A DNA stretch of 64,000 nt from NCBI RefSeq assembly GCF_001684335.1, contig NZ_LOIC01000072.1, positions 205,705 through 269,704 of the forward strand, given 5' to 3'. Of this stretch, positions 28,221 to 36,092 are shown in pieces. The DNA is from Photorhabdus namnaonensis (GTDB lineage: Bacteria; Pseudomonadota; Gammaproteobacteria; Enterobacterales; Enterobacteriaceae). The notes under the pieces were generated by a model that worked only from the letters and a program-made list of their open reading frames with translations, was not told where the DNA came from and searched no databases. The stretch's first letter is position 1, and every line of letters begins with the position of its first letter. Made by a program: the position numbers and the translations under genes.

Positions 28221-29475
28221 AGAAAACTCCACTCAGCTTCCACTCAGGAAAACCATCAGATAACACAATTCTGGCGCTGGTCACTCTCAATCCGGGGAGC
28301 GGCTTACCTGAAAACAGTGCATCTGGCGCTAATTGAGAAGTCAGTGTCCAGTTATAAGTTTGCCAATCAGGATTGGCCCACACGCGAGTTTCGCCTTCCG
28401 GCAAAGGAGGCGGAGGGGGAGGTAAAATGGAAGCATCCTCAGTCAACGTTGGCGGCGGCAAACCTAACGCCTGAAAATAAGACATCAGCTCAATCAGCGC
28501 CTGATCTGACGACTGCAACACATCGTCGTTGTTTTCCTGATCATGACTCTGCGACTGCTCAAACGGTATCAATACCTGTGCCTGCTCCCCACCATTGGAA
28601 ATCACCGGACCAGCCCGGAAAATATTGATAGCAGCAACCTGGAAAACATTGATCGGCATCCCATCATGGCGCTGATAACTCACAGAAATCGCATTAGCAT
28701 CCAGCATAATGACTTCAATCTGCCAACCCGCGAGCGATAAAGGAACCTTGGCTAAAGCTTTATTCCATGCAGAAAACTGCGACGCCATTGTCGGTTGCGC
28801 AAGCCACGGATGCGGCGGAGGAACTTCCACCACCTCATTGGATAAATCCGGTACCCTTATTTCCGTATTCTGCTTATAGATGTGCCACATCCACCAACCG
28901 CCAACTAACAAGAACGCAGTACCTGCGGTCATGGCAAAGACCTTAATTTGGTACTTCGACATTTCGCCGGTTAAACTCTCAAGCTGACCAACAGATTTTC
29001 TCAACGCGGACTGCGGCAACAGTTGCGCCAATGGTACCTCCAACCACGGCGATTCAAACTCCTTCGGCGCATAAATCGCATTCCACACTCCATTGGCGCC
29101 CTCTACCAACTGCACCGTATCACGCAATTTCGTTTCGATCTCTTCACGAGTGCCGATCAAATCACGTCCAGCCATTATCGCGCCCTGATGTACCGCTACC
29201 AATGCATAATGTCCATCAGGCAAATGAAACGCACCTATCCAGTTAGGTTTATCCACCGCTTTAGCCAGAACAGCCGCCAATGAATAGCAACCCGGTACTC
29301 CTGCCTCCTTTGATACATACCCGACCTGTATACTTCGTCCAACACGATGCCGGACAGCCAAGGTAAACCCTGCGGCAATCCCATTTCTGCGTATGTGAGA
29401 ACGTGTTAACACAGTGACAGGCGGTCTCCAGATGATGCCTGCGACCAAAGTCTTACCATATAGCTTGATTTGCAT
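28207..29475 (-). CDS. pilO: Type IVb pilus biogenesis protein PilO
   Basis: 422-residue bitopic inner-membrane protein required for thin pilus biogenesis. The N-terminal cytoplasmic half starts KLYGKTLVAGIIWRPP, typical of PilO, and a single membrane helix lies at about residues 183-200 (VFAMTAGTAFLLVGGWWMW). The periplasmic C-terminal half has a proline stretch (ILPPPPPPLPEGE). Two starts are possible: the one used here has GGAGCG six bases before the ATG, while an ATG 33 bases upstream has only a weak site. It follows pilN and overlaps pilP. Confidence 0.87.
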   Translation of the reverse strand: MQIKLYGKTLVAGIIWRPPVTVLTRSHIRRNGIAAGFTLAVRHRVGRSIQVGYVSKEAGVPGCYSLAAVLAKAVDKPNWIGAFHLPDGHYALVAVHQGAIMAGRDLIGTREEIETKLRDTVQLVEGANGVWNAIYAPKEFESPWLEVPLAQLLPQSALRKSVGQLESLTGEMSKYQIKVFAMTAGTAFLLVGGWWMWHIYKQNTEIRVPDLSNEVVEVPPPHPWLAQPTMASQFSAWNKALAKVPLSLAGWQIEVIMLDANAISVSYQRHDGMPINVFQVAAINIFRAGPVISNGGEQAQVLIPFEQSQSHDQENNDDVLQSSDQALIELMSYFQALGLPPPTLTEDASILPPPPPPLPEGETRVWANPDWQTYNWTLTSQLAPDALFSGKPLPGLRVTSARIVLSDGFPEWKLSGVFYAKN

Positions 29476-29526
29476 AGCGCGCTCCGCGCCCGTTTCAGTC
29501 TGGGTCATTTTTCAATCTACCACTAT

Positions 29527-31137
29527 TCAATCTACCACTATAGGAGTAATCATGACTACGATCACATTATGGTTTCTTTTGCCCTGACGGCTCCCACCCA
29601 AGAATTGATTATCCGGGCTACCCAAACCACTACGATCACTGGTATCTGACTGCTGTTCAAATCCTGACAGCACCAGTGTTTCACCTGAATGTAGTCTCAC
29701 CTTCTGACTGAATGCGCGTAAATCTATTGTCGGCAACTGCACCTGACCGGTCGCTTTCTCGCCAAACTTCTCCAGCCTCTTTAAATCGCTCAAACTAATG
29801 TTGTACTGCAACAATATTTGCTTGTCGGCCATTGCATAAGGCAGCATCAACATATTAAAACCTGTCGTCACTGTCGCTGGTTCGATTCCTACTGAAATGC
29901 CAACTTGTGGCGTTGAAGTACTAGAAGTTGACGAAACATAACCGGTCTGCGTTGCAACCTGCATCGGTACCGCTTGCAAATTCAGGGTAGTCACCGAAGG
30001 TTGAGTCACTATAGAGACTTTACCTTGGGTCGATAACGCCTTGATCAGTAAGTTACTGTCACTAAATGGCCCCTTAAGAATATGAATATTGGTACTGATA
30101 TCACTCCCCTCGGTAACACCGCTGCCCGCACCGCCCACTCCGATATGAGCGTCTTTATAGGCCAGTGACCAATCAACGCCATACTGATCAGCCCGATCGA
30201 ACGTCAGGTTAAGGATCTTGACATTAAGCACCACCTGCGTTGTCAATAATTTGTTCTGCTGATAAATATAATCCTTAATTCTATCAAGTACTTCGGGTGA
30301 ATCAGTTACCACCAATGATGCCGTCGCCATCGACAAAGTTAACTTACCTTCGCCAGGCGTTAGCATATTCGACACCGCTTTTTGAATCTCATCCATAACC
30401 GAACGGGTCAAAGAAGTCGCGAGAGTTTGGGAACTACCGCTGTTGCCGTTACCGCTATCGCTTCCATTTAAGCCCCCGCCGAACGTGGCATTGGTCGTCG
30501 CTGTCACGCTGGAAGATAATGCATCCGTACCGGGCAATGCATATATTTGAAACACTCGCGTCTCTGTTTTGAAAATATGCACTGCTCCATTGTGTACTTT
30601 CCAATGCAATCCTGATGACAAAATGACCGAATCAAGCAAACCTGCCAAGGAGCCATGCCAATGCACGTTTATTTTCATCTCTTCTGGTTGACCGCCCTCA
30701 GATATTGACTGCGTGTTCGAATTGACAACAACCTCTTCCTGACCACTCTCTTTCACCTCCGATGCCGAACTGGGAGGAGACACTGTAAACCGTGCATCAG
30801 CACTGATCAGCACCGGCACGCCACAGATACGCTTGATCTTTTCCGCAAACTGACTCAGCGTCATCGGTTCCGCTTCCTCCAGCGTCAACATGCAAGAAAC
30901 AGTTTCACCCTCCTTCTTTGATGGAATCTCCTTAGTTGATACCCAATAACCATGCTCGTGAACATGCACAGCCGTCACGGCGGCAGTATTGCGTAACTCC
31001 TTAATAATACTGTCAGCATTTGCCATCTCAGCATCTGCCTGCCGATCAACATTAGAGATTGCCGCACAACTTGCCAGGCCAGTCGCTATACAGGGCAACA
31101 ATATCAATCTGGAAAACGTCAAAAACTGGATATGCAT
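29527..31137 (-). CDS. pilN: Type IVb pilus secretin PilN (lipoprotein)
   Basis: Outer-membrane secretin forming the pilus channel, 536 residues. The signal peptide ends in a lipobox (TGLASC), so the mature protein is a lipoprotein, as in R64 PilN and BfpB. The C-terminal secretin domain is complete: VSIVTQPSVTTLNLQAVP, the LPTIDLRAFSQKVRL region and LHSGETLVLSGFEQQ, ending VIVVMITPIVVD. The ATG preceded by CAGGGGTAATAAC is chosen over a longer frame. It begins four bases after pilL. The last 15 bases (ATAGTGGTAGATTGA, including the stop) are repeated immediately downstream, a small tandem duplication. Confidence 0.93.
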   Translation of the reverse strand: MHIQFLTFSRLILLPCIATGLASCAAISNVDRQADAEMANADSIIKELRNTAAVTAVHVHEHGYWVSTKEIPSKKEGETVSCMLTLEEAEPMTLSQFAEKIKRICGVPVLISADARFTVSPPSSASEVKESGQEEVVVNSNTQSISEGGQPEEMKINVHWHGSLAGLLDSVILSSGLHWKVHNGAVHIFKTETRVFQIYALPGTDALSSSVTATTNATFGGGLNGSDSGNGNSGSSQTLATSLTRSVMDEIQKAVSNMLTPGEGKLTLSMATASLVVTDSPEVLDRIKDYIYQQNKLLTTQVVLNVKILNLTFDRADQYGVDWSLAYKDAHIGVGGAGSGVTEGSDISTNIHILKGPFSDSNLLIKALSTQGKVSIVTQPSVTTLNLQAVPMQVATQTGYVSSTSSTSTPQVGISVGIEPATVTTGFNMLMLPYAMADKQILLQYNISLSDLKRLEKFGEKATGQVQLPTIDLRAFSQKVRLHSGETLVLSGFEQQSDTSDRSGLGSPDNQFLGGSRQGKRNHNVIVVMITPIVVD

Positions 31138-31141
31138 GTTA

Positions 31142-31483
31142 TTACCCCTGAGCCTGTACATGAACAAGCCGCTGTTCCTGATAAATATCGACAACGAAAG
31201 GACGATTCGCCATCGCATAGGCTTCGAACAGCTCGCTTACCGCATGGATAAACGTGCCATTAAAACGCAGACTAGCTCGGATAGGGAAATCATAGGAAGC
31301 ATCCCATACCACTTGGTAGCCAGACCTACTCGCCCATTCTTGTGTAACATCACGCAAAGTTTGCCCCGGAGTGGCTGTCCACACCGTCGCCACAGGAACG
31401 GGTGTACGCATCGGTGTTGCATAAACGGCGACACTTGACATACAGACAAGGACCGTAAAAACATATGTGATTATTTTGTTCAT
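31142..31483 (-). CDS. pilL: PilL/TcpQ-like pilus biogenesis protein
   Basis: 113-residue exported protein. The signal peptide MNKIITYVFTVLVCMSSVAV ends at VYA before TPMRTP. The rest is a TcpQ-type domain (TPGQTLRDVTQEWASRSGYQ, IRASLRFNGTFIHAVSELF), which in TcpQ and at the end of R64 PilL helps localise or stabilise the secretin. It is much shorter than plasmid R64 PilL, so only this C-terminal domain is present. The start after GGAAAGATCG is chosen; the open frame extends 45 codons upstream but those residues are not protein-like. Confidence 0.82.
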   Translation of the reverse strand: MNKIITYVFTVLVCMSSVAVYATPMRTPVPVATVWTATPGQTLRDVTQEWASRSGYQVVWDASYDFPIRASLRFNGTFIHAVSELFEAYAMANRPFVVDIYQEQRLVHVQAQG

Positions 31484-31574
31484 CGATCTTTCCAAAAAGA
31501 AAAAAAGTAATCCAAACAACCTGTTAACCAAGACTAGCGACCCAAAGAAAGCCCGCTTGCGAAACAACAACGAG

Positions 31575-31622
31575 TATTTCCAACAACTAATATTTCCAAC
31601 AACTAATATTCCCAGCAACTAC
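31575..31622. repeat. Three tandem 16-bp repeats at the pilM/pilL junction
   Basis: Units TATTTCCAACAACTAA, TATTTCCAACAACTAA and TATTCCCAGCAACTAC run head to tail; part of a fourth unit (TTTC/CAACGAG) precedes them. They lie in the pilM-pilL gap and overlap the pilM stop codon. The two perfect units suggest recent slippage. Confidence 0.75.
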
Positions 31623-32143
31623 AGTATTTCCACCAGCGCACCGTCAGATACAAACTTCCGAACATCATCCGGTAATCGTCTGGCAAGCAGACTCTCTACC
31701 CGTTTTCCTCTACCATCGATGAGTCTGGAACCCTGCTTAAAACCAATCTGATCGGGTTCAGCACTCCATTTAAGTAATTCTCCGAAAGCGCCATGCAACA
31801 ACCCATTGTCGCCGGAGAGGGTATTTTTGCGGAAAATATAGACATGAGTCCCTGAAATAAATCCCCCCCAGAGACACTGGCTGGCAACGTTGTCACACCA
31901 GGCATCGGTATTTACCCACTCCATATGCAAAGCGGTTAATGCCTGCTGCATCTTGCGACTTTTGATCACGCCAACGGAATGATGATTAAGCAATTGCACA
32001 CCGGCTGAAGCATAGCTACGAAACAGCGCGGCTACATCAGTCTTGGCACGCACTGACTGCACACGCACTTCATACAACAACTCACCAAAAATCAGTTGCA
32101 TAATAAATACGACGGCAATCCCAACAATCGCTAATGGCCACAT
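31619..32143 (-). CDS. pilM: Type IVb pilus protein PilM
   Basis: 174-residue protein with an N-terminal membrane anchor (MWPLAIVGIAVVFIMQLIFG) and a predicted periplasmic domain (SVGVIKSRKMQQALTALHME, DDVRKFVSDGALVEIL). Size, topology and place in the operon match PilM of R64-type thin pili, a small protein needed for pilus formation. The match is by pattern. Two cysteines (CDNVASQC) could form a disulphide. It lies 65 bases after pilV. Confidence 0.75.
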   Translation of the reverse strand: MWPLAIVGIAVVFIMQLIFGELLYEVRVQSVRAKTDVAALFRSYASAGVQLLNHHSVGVIKSRKMQQALTALHMEWVNTDAWCDNVASQCLWGGFISGTHVYIFRKNTLSGDNGLLHGAFGELLKWSAEPDQIGFKQGSRLIDGRGKRVESLLARRLPDDVRKFVSDGALVEIL

Positions 32144-32208
32144 TTATGTTCTCCTAATTACTCTAGATTGGTTAACGCCAAATCATCAGATGCACAAGAT
32201 GCTGCTTA

Positions 32209-33795
32209 TCAGTTATGAATTTTCAAAATATGGGTACTGTTTTTAGAAGAATGGAACACGCTGGCAATGTTATATTTGCGATGTGGTCCAGCAATGAATG
32301 ACACTATGCAAGTTCTTGTATTGTTTAGATTTACCTTGGAATTCTCTTCTGGATAATCCCCCAGTCCAGATCGTTGAAAAACAAGCGGTAAATCAGATTC
32401 TTGGTTGTTGCCATTTTTATCCGCTTCATACACCGCCAACACGCAACGCATACGATGGTGATTAGAAATCGGAGGTGTAGAGACGGTGACTAACACAGGG
32501 GCATTTGAATTGTTAAAAAAAGGCTGACGCCGACTGTTTACTTTACCGTCACCGCTAACATAATAGGTATCTCCCTTACTTGTTATCCCTGACGACATTC
32601 CCGATGCAAGCCGATAGCCACTGCTGATTACCGCTTGATTTGCCAATAACCGCCTGCTTCCACTCGCATCTCTCCATTCCAAATCTGACTTATCGACATT
32701 AATCCCCTGACACACCAACAGTTCTCCCTGCTTGCTCATGGAGAGGTTACCTAACGCAGGGCACTTGCCACCGACAAGATTTCCAGTTTGAGTATTGATC
32801 ACTAAATTATTGCCAACAACGACGTTATTATCCGCATGAATATCACCGGCAGCCAAAGTCCCTTTACTACCGGGATTGGCATTACCATCAAGGATAAACA
32901 ACGTGCCATGCTCTGGATTGACAACCACTTCACCGTCGCTATTTTGTTCAATATAGGAGGTGTTTCCCTGAGAGCGGGCAGAAAAGACGATCTTATTCAC
33001 ACCATTAACCATGCCGGGGCCTTGCATCGACAACGTATCCACCTGCTCAAGACCGTGACCGCCCATGTTGATGCTGGTTTCCATCCTATTCCACTCTGGA
33101 TGCCCGCCTATTTTTTGTCGATGAAGCAAGTCGCCCGCCAATGTTCCCGGGCCATAGATTGACGCATCCCGCATGAACGGAGCATAAAAAATACGGCCAA
33201 TCTCCTTGGGTTGTTCCTTGAAAAAACCAGCAAAAGATTCAGGCGCATTGACCTGACCATAACTATTCCAATAAGTAGCCGGATTACGATGATCCCGATT
33301 TCTATAATCCAGATACAGGCCGCCAACCCCAATCAATTGCGCAATCTTCATCGAATGTTTAGCAACATCAGGCTGTTTTCCATTAGCCATTGCTGGAACG
33401 CTATAAATCAACGGATCAATACGTTTTTTGCCATTAGGCAACATGACAACGCGTAATACGCCATCATATTTCTGACCAAGCGGATTGACTGTATTCTGGT
33501 CAAGCCCCGGAGGTAAATAGGAAGGTAACTCTGCCCAATTAATTGGTGCTGGAGTGGGTCCACGACTTAGAGCGACATAATTATCATTAACATAATCCAC
33601 CACCGCATCACCAAGATGTTGGATCTGCCCGGCGACGACCTGATTCACCAGCATATCACTCTGTCTGTTGAGATAAACCACACCAACCACCATCATTGAT
33701 GCCAGTACTATCAGTGCAACAGTCACTTCCAGCAAAGTGAAACCTGCATCATGGCGGCTTATCATCAATATAGATACAGACTCATCATCATGCAT
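32209..33795 (-). CDS. pilV: Type IVb minor pilin/adhesin PilV
   Basis: 528-residue minor pilin that forms the pilus-tip adhesin. The prepilin motif DAGFTLLEVTVALIVLASMM (cleavage after Gly, Phe+1, Glu+5) follows a 17-residue leader. The N-terminal half is PilV-like (DYVNDNYVALSRGP, GVGGLYLDYRNRDHRNPATY). The C-terminal half, after about residue 230, is beta-rich with Gly/Asn repeats, as in the shufflon-switched part of R64 PilV. No sfx-like inverted repeats or rci recombinase gene are visible, so the adhesin appears fixed. AGAAGGAC precedes the ATG. Confidence 0.9.
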   Translation of the reverse strand: MHDDESVSILMISRHDAGFTLLEVTVALIVLASMMVVGVVYLNRQSDMLVNQVVAGQIQHLGDAVVDYVNDNYVALSRGPTPAPINWAELPSYLPPGLDQNTVNPLGQKYDGVLRVVMLPNGKKRIDPLIYSVPAMANGKQPDVAKHSMKIAQLIGVGGLYLDYRNRDHRNPATYWNSYGQVNAPESFAGFFKEQPKEIGRIFYAPFMRDASIYGPGTLAGDLLHRQKIGGHPEWNRMETSINMGGHGLEQVDTLSMQGPGMVNGVNKIVFSARSQGNTSYIEQNSDGEVVVNPEHGTLFILDGNANPGSKGTLAAGDIHADNNVVVGNNLVINTQTGNLVGGKCPALGNLSMSKQGELLVCQGINVDKSDLEWRDASGSRRLLANQAVISSGYRLASGMSSGITSKGDTYYVSGDGKVNSRRQPFFNNSNAPVLVTVSTPPISNHHRMRCVLAVYEADKNGNNQESDLPLVFQRSGLGDYPEENSKVNLNNTRTCIVSFIAGPHRKYNIASVFHSSKNSTHILKIHN

Positions 33796-33892
33796 AAATA
33801 GTCCTTCTTAATCATACGTAAGAAAATCTATTCCATCCGATAAACTATTTATCCCCATAGCGATCCCGCCCAAGGGAACGACACTGCACTGG

Positions 33893-34690
33893 CTACCTAT
33901 TGAAAAGCGCCATAATCAATCCCGCGACTGCCAGACCCGGGCCGAAAGGTATCTGTGGCGCCGTTCTCATACTGCATAGTCGCCAAATCGCCAGATAACT
34001 TATTAGTGTGAAACTTGCTGCCAGCAAAATCATGAATGGAAGCGCTTCCACCCCCAACCAGGCGCCAAGCGCCGCCAGAAATTTAGCATCTCCCATTCCC
34101 AACGCATCACGCTGGACCCATTGCCGGGCAATCCACGCCACCAGCCTGAAAAACAGATATCCACAAACCGCGCCACTGACGGCCAAAGGTAATGCCACAA
34201 ATCCGGCAGAATGCAGATTGAACAACAATCCTAGCCACAGCAAAGAAAGCGTCAGTTGATCGGGCAGCAGCATATGTTCGAAATCAATGATCGCCAGCGC
34301 GATCAACATCGAACTCAACACCAACAACCCCAACAACCCGTAACTCCACCCCAGATCCAAAGCCAGTAAAGAAAAAAGTAGCGCTACCGCACCTTCAACC
34401 AGTGGATAGCGTATAGAAATCGTACCGTTACAGTATCGACAAAGCCCTTTCTGGTACAAATAGCTCAACAAGGGAATATTATCGCGGGCCGCTAACACGT
34501 GGCTGCAACGTGGACAATGGGAACGGGGAAAACAGAGATTAAAGTCGGCAGACTCGCTATTGATTTCGGAGAAAATCATCATCGGCAAGCGGCAGACCAC
34601 CACATTAAGAAAACTTCCGACACACAACCCTAGCAACCCGGATGCCAGAACCAAGCACCCGGTAGAAGATTGCAACCACCCTATCATCAT
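33893..34690 (-). CDS. Prepilin peptidase / N-methyltransferase (PilD/GspO type, PilU role)
   Basis: 265-residue inner-membrane aspartic protease that removes prepilin leaders. Seven to eight hydrophobic segments are visible. It has the long first cytoplasmic loop with two Cys pairs (CPRC and CRYC), the form that also N-methylates the mature pilin, unlike the short PilU of plasmid R64. Catalytic aspartates are in IDFEHMLLPD and GMGDAKFLAALGAW. It sits between the major pilin and PilV genes, whose leaders it should process. Confidence 0.93.
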   Translation of the reverse strand: MMIGWLQSSTGCLVLASGLLGLCVGSFLNVVVCRLPMMIFSEINSESADFNLCFPRSHCPRCSHVLAARDNIPLLSYLYQKGLCRYCNGTISIRYPLVEGAVALLFSLLALDLGWSYGLLGLLVLSSMLIALAIIDFEHMLLPDQLTLSLLWLGLLFNLHSAGFVALPLAVSGAVCGYLFFRLVAWIARQWVQRDALGMGDAKFLAALGAWLGVEALPFMILLAASFTLISYLAIWRLCSMRTAPQIPFGPGLAVAGLIMALFNR

Positions 34691-34849
34691 GATGATCTCC
34701 CGGCAGATTCAGCACACAACGAACCGCATTGGATAAGAGAACAACAACAAAACCAGCGAAACCGGCTGTTTCCATCACTAAGAAAATGCAGCTTGAAAAG
34801 CCTTCACCAAGCCTGCCAAGCCACATATCACATCAAAACAATCCATGTC

Positions 34850-35416
34850 CTAACTGGCAGAAACAAGCGTCACGGTATTTGCATCGTTGGCACTACATGC
34901 CGATTCAATTTGCGCCAAAGTCGAATCTGGTTTAATTTCTATGCCAGATTGTTGTCCTTTCCCACTCCCAACGGCCATTTTCGACCAACCCGCTACCCGC
35001 AATTTCAGCGAAAGTTGCTGGCAAGCCTCATCAGGCACATTCTGATACTCAATTTTAAAGGTCTGAGCGGTGGCATCGCCCGGAGAAATAGTTACCTTGC
35101 CATTCCAACTATTAAAAATAATCCCGGTCTTACCATCCTGAGTCATATTGGCGGGAACGACTTTGTAATTAATGGCGATCTTATTATCCAAACTGTCATA
35201 GCCTTTGGCGCCATTTTTAATTGACTTCAAATTTGCGGCCATCTGAGTAATATTCGACGATTCAGTTGAGATTTCCGAAGCCCGGAACAACTTACCAATC
35301 CCGGCGGCGGCGGCGGCCAATATCACAATGCCGACAATCATCACAACCAATGCTTCAATCAGCGTAAAACCTGATTGACGCCTGGCGCCACGCAATACAT
35401 TGACTTTCTTATTCAT
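34850..35416 (-). CDS. pilS: Type IVb major prepilin PilS
   Basis: 188-residue prepilin and first gene of the operon. The leader NKKVNVLRGARRQSG is followed by FTLIEALVVMIVGIVILAAA: Gly-1, Phe+1 and Glu+5 are the processing and assembly residues. Two cysteines in the C-terminal part (EACQQLS and ESACSAND) should form the pilin disulphide loop. GGAG seven bases before the ATG sets the start; a GTG three codons upstream is less likely. As first cistron its mRNA should be the most abundant. Confidence 0.92.
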   Translation of the reverse strand: MNKKVNVLRGARRQSGFTLIEALVVMIVGIVILAAAAAGIGKLFRASEISTESSNITQMAANLKSIKNGAKGYDSLDNKIAINYKVVPANMTQDGKTGIIFNSWNGKVTISPGDATAQTFKIEYQNVPDEACQQLSLKLRVAGWSKMAVGSGKGQQSGIEIKPDSTLAQIESACSANDANTVTLVSAS

Positions 35417-36092
35417 GCTAATCACTCCAAAATCAAAATAAGAGACGCATTACCACTCACATACTCACCAAATGAAACAAAATCTTAACGCAATAATAAC
35501 ACACATGAAAACATTTAAAACACTTTAGTGTTTCATATTGAAATTAATCCTATAGATTACAATTTGAAAAATAAAATTGTTTAAAACGTTCAAAAATCAC
35601 ACAAACGATCGTCAAAAACTATCAAATATTTTAATTTCAATCGCGAATATCGATTAAAATTGATGATATAGCCTATTAAAAAATCAATGAATTTTATTCA
35701 GTCAATTAGCTGCAAACAATAAAACATAATTAATTTTTATATATAAAATTAACTTGTTGTTAAGACTTGCTGTTGTACCGGGCCTGTCACAGATCACATT
35801 TTTGTAAAAATGGGGTACGCAACAGTGTTCAACACTGAGTGCTCTTTGCTGAAGAAAAAAGCCTTTCATTAACCAAGGTTTTTTAAATGCGGACAGCGAA
35901 TTTTTACTCGCTATTTATTGAGGAAGGAATAGAGAATTTAAGCTTAAATGAAACGAAATCAACACTAAGCCGATATCTTAAATCAGAAAGTGTGGTTCTT
36001 TGACTGACCATTTATTATTCGACAAAACTATAATAAGTAAAAGGCCACCTCCATTAGGAGGTGGCGCAGTTTAATACTGACAATTAAAAAGA
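35417..36092. other. Promoter region of the pil operon and unassigned sequence
   Basis: 676 bases. The first 250 or so (35430-35760) are very AT-rich and should hold the pilS promoter on the minus strand. At 35825-35837 there is a palindrome AGTGTTCAACACT. A 38-codon frame (35887-36003, MRTANFYSLFIEEG...) has no recognised relative and may be a remnant. The terminator of the Hint-domain gene ends the region. Confidence 0.35.
36042..36065 (-). terminator. Terminator of the Hint-domain gene
   Basis: GCCACCTCC, loop ATTA, GGAGGTGGC: a perfect 9-bp stem 28 bases after the stop codon on the minus strand, followed leftward by TTTTAC. Intrinsic terminator with a short T-run. Confidence 0.7.

Noticed and set aside
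32209..33795. Search for shufflon inverted repeats in pilV
   Set aside because: No repeated inverted 19-bp sites and no rci-like recombinase gene nearby, so no invertible system is claimed.
34670..35224. 184-codon plus-strand frame over pilS
   Set aside because: Antisense to the clear prepilin gene.
35887..36003. 38-codon frame MRTANFYSLFIEEG...
   Set aside because: Too short and without a ribosome site or relative; noted only as a possible remnant.
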